DNA of 64,000 bases, from positions 607,576 through 671,575 of the forward strand of contig NZ_JXCA02000001.1 of NCBI RefSeq assembly GCF_000828085.3, in the 5' to 3' direction. The notes below the pieces were generated by a model. That model worked only from the letters and a program-made list of their open reading frames with translations, was not told the DNA's origin and searched no databases. This DNA comes from Scytonema tolypothrichoides VB-61278. GTDB taxonomy: Bacteria > Cyanobacteriota > Cyanobacteriia > Cyanobacteriales > Nostocaceae. Below are positions 60,820 through 64,000 of this stretch, piece by piece (positions within the stretch are counted from its first letter, which is position 1; each line of letters starts with the position of its first letter). The translations under genes were made by a program, and so were the position numbers.

Positions 60820-61224
60820 TTAGTTTGATTCTGGTTGTTTATGTTCTATAGTATCTTTTGGGAACACGACCTGACGCTGTAATGGGTCAAATCGATAGCC
60901 CTGTTCTTGCATAATCATCTTAGCTTGGCGCGGATCGAAGTTACGGCTAAATTCTCCCTGCAGCTGATATACACGTTCTTCCATCTGATTGACATCAATA
61001 CGGATAGTTCGTAATTTTTCTTGCTGGGACCAATGATAAGGTAAAAGCTGTGTGAGAGCAGAGACTGCTGCTGCTGAAATCACAACGTTAACAGCTATTT
61101 TTGCCGTAGTTTCCAGTGCCATCACTTGATAAGAGCGTTGACGAAGACGCCGCTTAGGTCGAGGGGTAACTCGACGCTGTTGTGCTGGCTGTACCGGAAG
61201 TCTAGAGGGTTGAAATGCGTTCAT
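60820..61224 (-). CDS. small bitopic membrane protein with coiled coil
   Basis: A 134-residue protein from the ATG at 61224. It has a basic Pro/Arg-rich cytoplasmic N-terminus (QQRRVTPRPKRRLRQRSY), one membrane helix (TAKIAVNVVISAAAVSALTQ) and a coiled-coil segment (RTIRIDVNQMEERVYQLQGE) followed by a short beta-like tail. Its layout resembles FtsL/DivIC-type septum proteins, but I see no sequence proof. A longer frame upstream lacks coding character. It follows psaM on the same strand. Confidence 0.7.
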   Translation of the reverse strand: MNAFQPSRLPVQPAQQRRVTPRPKRRLRQRSYQVMALETTAKIAVNVVISAAAVSALTQLLPYHWSQQEKLRTIRIDVNQMEERVYQLQGEFSRNFDPRQAKMIMQEQGYRFDPLQRQVVFPKDTIEHKQPESN

Positions 61225-61462
61225 GGTGATAAAAGGAACCTCGCTAAATGAGTAGACGCATGCCAAATGCACACCTGCGTCTTTTGCAGTTTCGTTTAGC
61301 TGCCATATTACTTCAATTTTTTCGTACTTGGTACACTGATCATCTGTCAAGTAAAAAACCTGGCATTTATCGTGTACAGTCTCGAACAAATTACGAGACA
61401 AAACCGCAAAAGTCCGAGAACTGTACCCCGCTTACTACCAGGTAACTCAGTTCTTCACAATC

Positions 61463-61600
61463 TTATGAATTGTAAAGTGTTGTTGACAACCGCCAAGCCA
61501 GAAGACCTGGAATCAGCGCTACGAGAAGAGCAATGTACACTTGGGTATCTGAGATAGAAGTTCCTACCTGAGCGAGGATCAGAGTATTTAGGACAGACAT
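61463..61600 (-). CDS. psaM: photosystem I subunit XII PsaM
   Basis: A 45-residue protein. The C-terminal 30 residues (SISDTQVYIALLVALIPGLL, then AWRLSTTLY) are the PsaM sequence: one membrane helix with the conserved Pro-Gly and Arg-Leu-Ser/Ala-Thr end. The start with MSVLNTLILAQVG gives a slightly longer N-terminus than most PsaM; an internal start is not available. GGGAGG lies ten bases before the ATG. PsaM sits at the trimer interface of cyanobacterial photosystem I and binds carotenoid/chlorophyll. Confidence 0.92.
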   Translation of the reverse strand: MSVLNTLILAQVGTSISDTQVYIALLVALIPGLLAWRLSTTLYNS

Positions 61601-61896
61601 GATTTGAAACCTCCCAATATCAACAGATTTTGAATACTTCGTTTACTACTTTTCCCTGTTTTGCCAAGATTGGGGAGTAGGTTGTTACAAGATGAAACAA
61701 TAACTAAGGGAATAGGGAACAGGGAACAGGGAACAGGGAACAGGGAACAGGGAACAGGGAACAGAAAAAATGCTGTTGGGGGTATAAGCTTTTTAAGCGC
61801 AGAATCCAGGCACTTTCACAAAAATCAAATAGGAGTCCTATAGTGATTAGTCATTAGTCATTAGTTATGATTAAATATAAATAAAAATTATATTAT
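61601..61896. other. divergent spacer holding tandem repeat
   Basis: The gap between leftward psaM and the rightward FGGY kinase gene. Apart from the 7-bp array it contains att-rich repeats (gattagtcattagtcattag) near 61848-61865. The psaM promoter should lie near 61620-61660. Confidence 0.45.
61708..61764. repeat. 7-bp tandem repeat (GGGAACA)
   Basis: About eight units of GGGAA(C/T)A in a row. Single or double units of the same word occur at about 2944 and, reversed, near 35637. Confidence 0.9.
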
Positions 61897-63189
61897 ATGA
61901 ATTTTTATTTGGGAATTGACTTTGGCACGTCGGGTGCAAGAGCGGTGGTAGTTGACGAGCAAGCTTGTATTCAAGCAGAGGGGCGATTTCCCTTTGAGAA
62001 GTCAGAAGTATCTGAGTTAGCAAATTCTTGGCAGAAAGCTTTGTTTACCTTGCTTGAGCAAATCCCTCAACAATTGCGGCGAGAAATAAGAGCAATTGCG
62101 ATCAATGGTACCTCTTCCACAGTTCTGCTGTGTGATGCTGCTGGGAAACCTGTAGACGCACCGGTGATGTACAACGATGCACGGGGAGCAGTGGTGATGG
62201 AAGAATTAAGAAGCATAGCGCCTGCAAATCATACAGTATTAAGTGCTACTTCCAGCCTTGCTAAACTTCTGTGGATGTCGCGATTGCCCTCCTTTGCTCA
62301 AGCAAGATATTTCCTGCATCAAGCAGATTGGCTAGCATTTCTCCTGCATGGGCAGTTGGGTATTAGTGACTACCACAACGCTTTAAAACTGGGTTATGAC
62401 GTGGAAGAGTTGAAATACCCAGAATGGCTAGAAAACTTAAGAATAAAAATTCATCTACCAAAAGTCATAACTCCTGGAACTCCGATTGCAGAATTACGCT
62501 CTGAAATTGCAGATCAGTTCGGATTTCGTCGAGATTGCATGGTGTGTGCTGGGACAACTGACAGTATTGCAGCTTTTCTTGCTAGCGGTGCCAAATTTCC
62601 TGGTGAAGCAGTGACGTCGCTTGGTTCAACACTGGTGCTGAAACTGTTGAGTCACACCCGCGTGGAAGATGCAAGGTACGGAATTTATAGCCATCGCCTT
62701 CCCCCTCTTGACAAGGAGGGGAGACAGAAGGTGTTATGGCTGACTGGCGGTGCTTCTAATACAGGAGGTGCAGTGCTACAGCAATTTTTTACCAAAGCTG
62801 AATTAGAAAGCTTGAGTTGTGAAATAGGTGAGTTAAAAGTCAGCGAGTTAGATTATTATCCGTTGTTGAAACCTGGGGAACGCTTTCCGATAAATGACTC
62901 GAATCTACCGCCGAGACTGGAACCACGTCCAGCGAGTGACGTGGAATTTTTGCATGGGTTGCTAGAAAGCATTGCTCGGATAGAAGCAAAAGGATATGAA
63001 TTATTGCAAGAATTGGGAGCTGACCGATTAACCCAAGTTTATACTGCTGGTGGTGGTGCGGCGAATTCTACTTGGACGGCGATTAGGAAACGGATTTTGC
63101 GGGTTCCAGTGGTGCGTCCGGTGAATACGGAAGCTGCTTATGGGACGGCGCTTTTAGCGATGCAGGGGGTAGGAGAAATGTTCGCGTAG
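61897..63189 (+). CDS. FGGY carbohydrate kinase, probable D-ribulose kinase
   Basis: A 430-residue sugar kinase. Domain I has YLGIDFGTSGARAVVVD; the hinge region DYHNALKLGYD and domain II CAGTTDSIAAFLASGAKFPG, TSLGSTLVLKLL, WLTGGASNTGGA and AGGGAANSTW follow. These match the Synechococcus enzyme shown to be a D-ribulose kinase (SePSK) more closely than xylulokinase. It would phosphorylate D-ribulose to ribulose 5-phosphate, feeding the Calvin cycle or pentose phosphate pathway. Length and motifs are normal. It is monocistronic as far as visible. Confidence 0.9.
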   Translation: MNFYLGIDFGTSGARAVVVDEQACIQAEGRFPFEKSEVSELANSWQKALFTLLEQIPQQLRREIRAIAINGTSSTVLLCDAAGKPVDAPVMYNDARGAVVMEELRSIAPANHTVLSATSSLAKLLWMSRLPSFAQARYFLHQADWLAFLLHGQLGISDYHNALKLGYDVEELKYPEWLENLRIKIHLPKVITPGTPIAELRSEIADQFGFRRDCMVCAGTTDSIAAFLASGAKFPGEAVTSLGSTLVLKLLSHTRVEDARYGIYSHRLPPLDKEGRQKVLWLTGGASNTGGAVLQQFFTKAELESLSCEIGELKVSELDYYPLLKPGERFPINDSNLPPRLEPRPASDVEFLHGLLESIARIEAKGYELLQELGADRLTQVYTAGGGAANSTWTAIRKRILRVPVVRPVNTEAAYGTALLAMQGVGEMFA

Positions 63190-63318
63190 CGTGTCCGGAG
63201 GACATACCGCAGAGGCGCAGAGGACGCAGAGGAGTAGGGGAGTAAGGGAGATGAGGAGAGCTGACTACAGTGATCTAACTCTAATTTCGGAAAATTGCAC
63301 ATCAGGTTTTTAAAAATC

Positions 63319-64000
63319 TTATCCCGCTAACCTTTGCAACGCCAATAACCCAGCACCATTAGCCGGTTCATATCGAGAAAAAATCACTTTTGCTGAAGGA
63401 TACATCGTCATAACAGATGCTGCAAATCTATCACGAATTCTTGATTTTCCTTGCCATACACTTCCAGTTGTCACAACCTCAAAACGTTCACTATGACTAA
63501 AAATTGCCTCAATCACTGTAGAGGTTGCTTTAATTAACTCTTTGGCAGCATCATCGATAATTCTTTGAGCAACTTCATCTTGGCAAGCTGCACTCCAATC
63601 AACAATAGGTGCCAAAGCAGCTATCTCTTTAGCACCCCATCCCCTTCGATAAATAACTTCTATTAAATCTTCTATAGTCGCAAGTTCAAGAGACTGTTTG
63701 AACGCTTCAACAAGACTTGTTGACATCCCCCGTCCATCATAAGCTTTTAATGCTGCTTGCATACCAGCAACAGAGATTTTATAGGCGCTACCTTCATCTC
63801 CTAAAAGATAGCCCCAACCGCCAACTCGTTTTGTTTCTCCATGATGATTTCGCCCAAAAACTATAGAACCAGTACCTGCTGCAACTACAATTCCTACAGG
63901 ATAACCAACTCCCCCGACTAAAGCAATTAAAGCATCATGACAAATGACGATGTTAGATGCAGATAATTCCCAAGTTATAGGAAGCAAGCTGCTATTTTGT
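63319..64000 (-). CDS. BadF/BadG-type ATPase / N-acetylglucosamine kinase-like, 5' part outside window
   Basis: The frame is open across the right edge (…QNSSLLPITWELS…), so the true start is outside. The visible ~227 residues have the ASKHA phosphate-2 motif GIVVAAGTGSIVFGR, then RVGGWGYLLGDEGSAY, typical of the BadF/BadG and eukaryotic-type GlcNAc kinase family, and a C-terminal VVTTGSVWQGKSRI adenosine loop. About 90-100 N-terminal residues are missing. It probably phosphorylates an amino sugar. It converges on the kinase gene to its left. Confidence 0.85.
   Translation of the reverse strand, partial: QNSSLLPITWELSASNIVICHDALIALVGGVGYPVGIVVAAGTGSIVFGRNHHGETKRVGGWGYLLGDEGSAYKISVAGMQAALKAYDGRGMSTSLVEAFKQSLELATIEDLIEVIYRRGWGAKEIAALAPIVDWSAACQDEVAQRIIDDAAKELIKATSTVIEAIFSHSERFEVVTTGSVWQGKSRIRDRFAASVMTMYPSAKVIFSRYEPANGAGLLALQRLAG

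Overview
The window looks like a chromosomal segment of a filamentous, probably heterocyst-forming cyanobacterium (Nostocales-like). The evidence is frequent HIP1 octamers (gcgatcgc), a psaM gene for photosystem I, the cyanobacterial rbp-rpsU pair, an intein in dnaX, many TPR/CHAT and RTX-type proteins, and intergenic spacers full of short dispersed palindromes typical of large Nostocales genomes. No rRNA, tRNA or CRISPR array was found.

Layout. 0-3 kb: the N-terminal part of a TPR protein running off the left edge, a DUF433/DUF5615 toxin-antitoxin-like pair, and a PEP mutase/isocitrate lyase family enzyme. 3.1-6.6 kb: an arsenic operon (arsR, a PstS-like phosphate-binding protein, an aquaglyceroporin, arsH, arsC) with two ArsR-type dyads in front of the pstS-like gene and a terminator behind arsC. 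6.6-9.8 kb: small secreted proteins, a CadD-type transporter and a DUF1003 protein. 9.8-12.8 kb: an acyltransferase beside a scar holding fragments of a nitrilase-like gene and a higA-like antitoxin gene, then a long spacer with a 40-bp palindrome. 12.8-14.5 kb: a beta-helix protein with recent 219-bp internal duplications.

14.8-36.1 kb is an accessory metabolic region: NmrA-like reductase, FAD monooxygenase, nitrilase-like protein, aldehyde dehydrogenase, Asp/Asn hydroxylase-like protein, cyclic amidohydrolase, DUF3598-like protein, Rieske oxygenase, alpha/beta hydrolase, DUF4437 cupin, MDR oxidoreductase and an NTF2-like protein. It also carries a large DUF4347/FG-GAP/RTX protein, hisS, an IS607-type element that truncates a Tat-exported FAD oxidase gene, and a terB-like gene between a broken and an intact copy of the MDR gene. 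Two of the predicted hydrolases lack the normal catalytic nucleophile. The pathway is unknown.

37-50 kb: a divergent GrpE / Hsp70 / J-like-TPR chaperone cassette, rbp and rpsU, a ten-TPR CHAT protein whose catalytic Cys position is Trp, a neighbour sharing its N-terminal domain, and dnaX with a 180-residue mini-intein in the Walker B region. That intein seems to hold an out-of-frame HNH endonuclease remnant. 50-64 kb is mostly conserved cyanobacterial material: a glycosyltransferase/radical SAM pair, a phosphotransacetylase-like P-loop protein, a PadR regulator with a divergent target gene, an SLOG protein, MAPEG, YajQ, a GST, small conserved proteins, psaM, a D-ribulose-kinase-like FGGY enzyme, and a BadF-type ATPase cut by the right edge.
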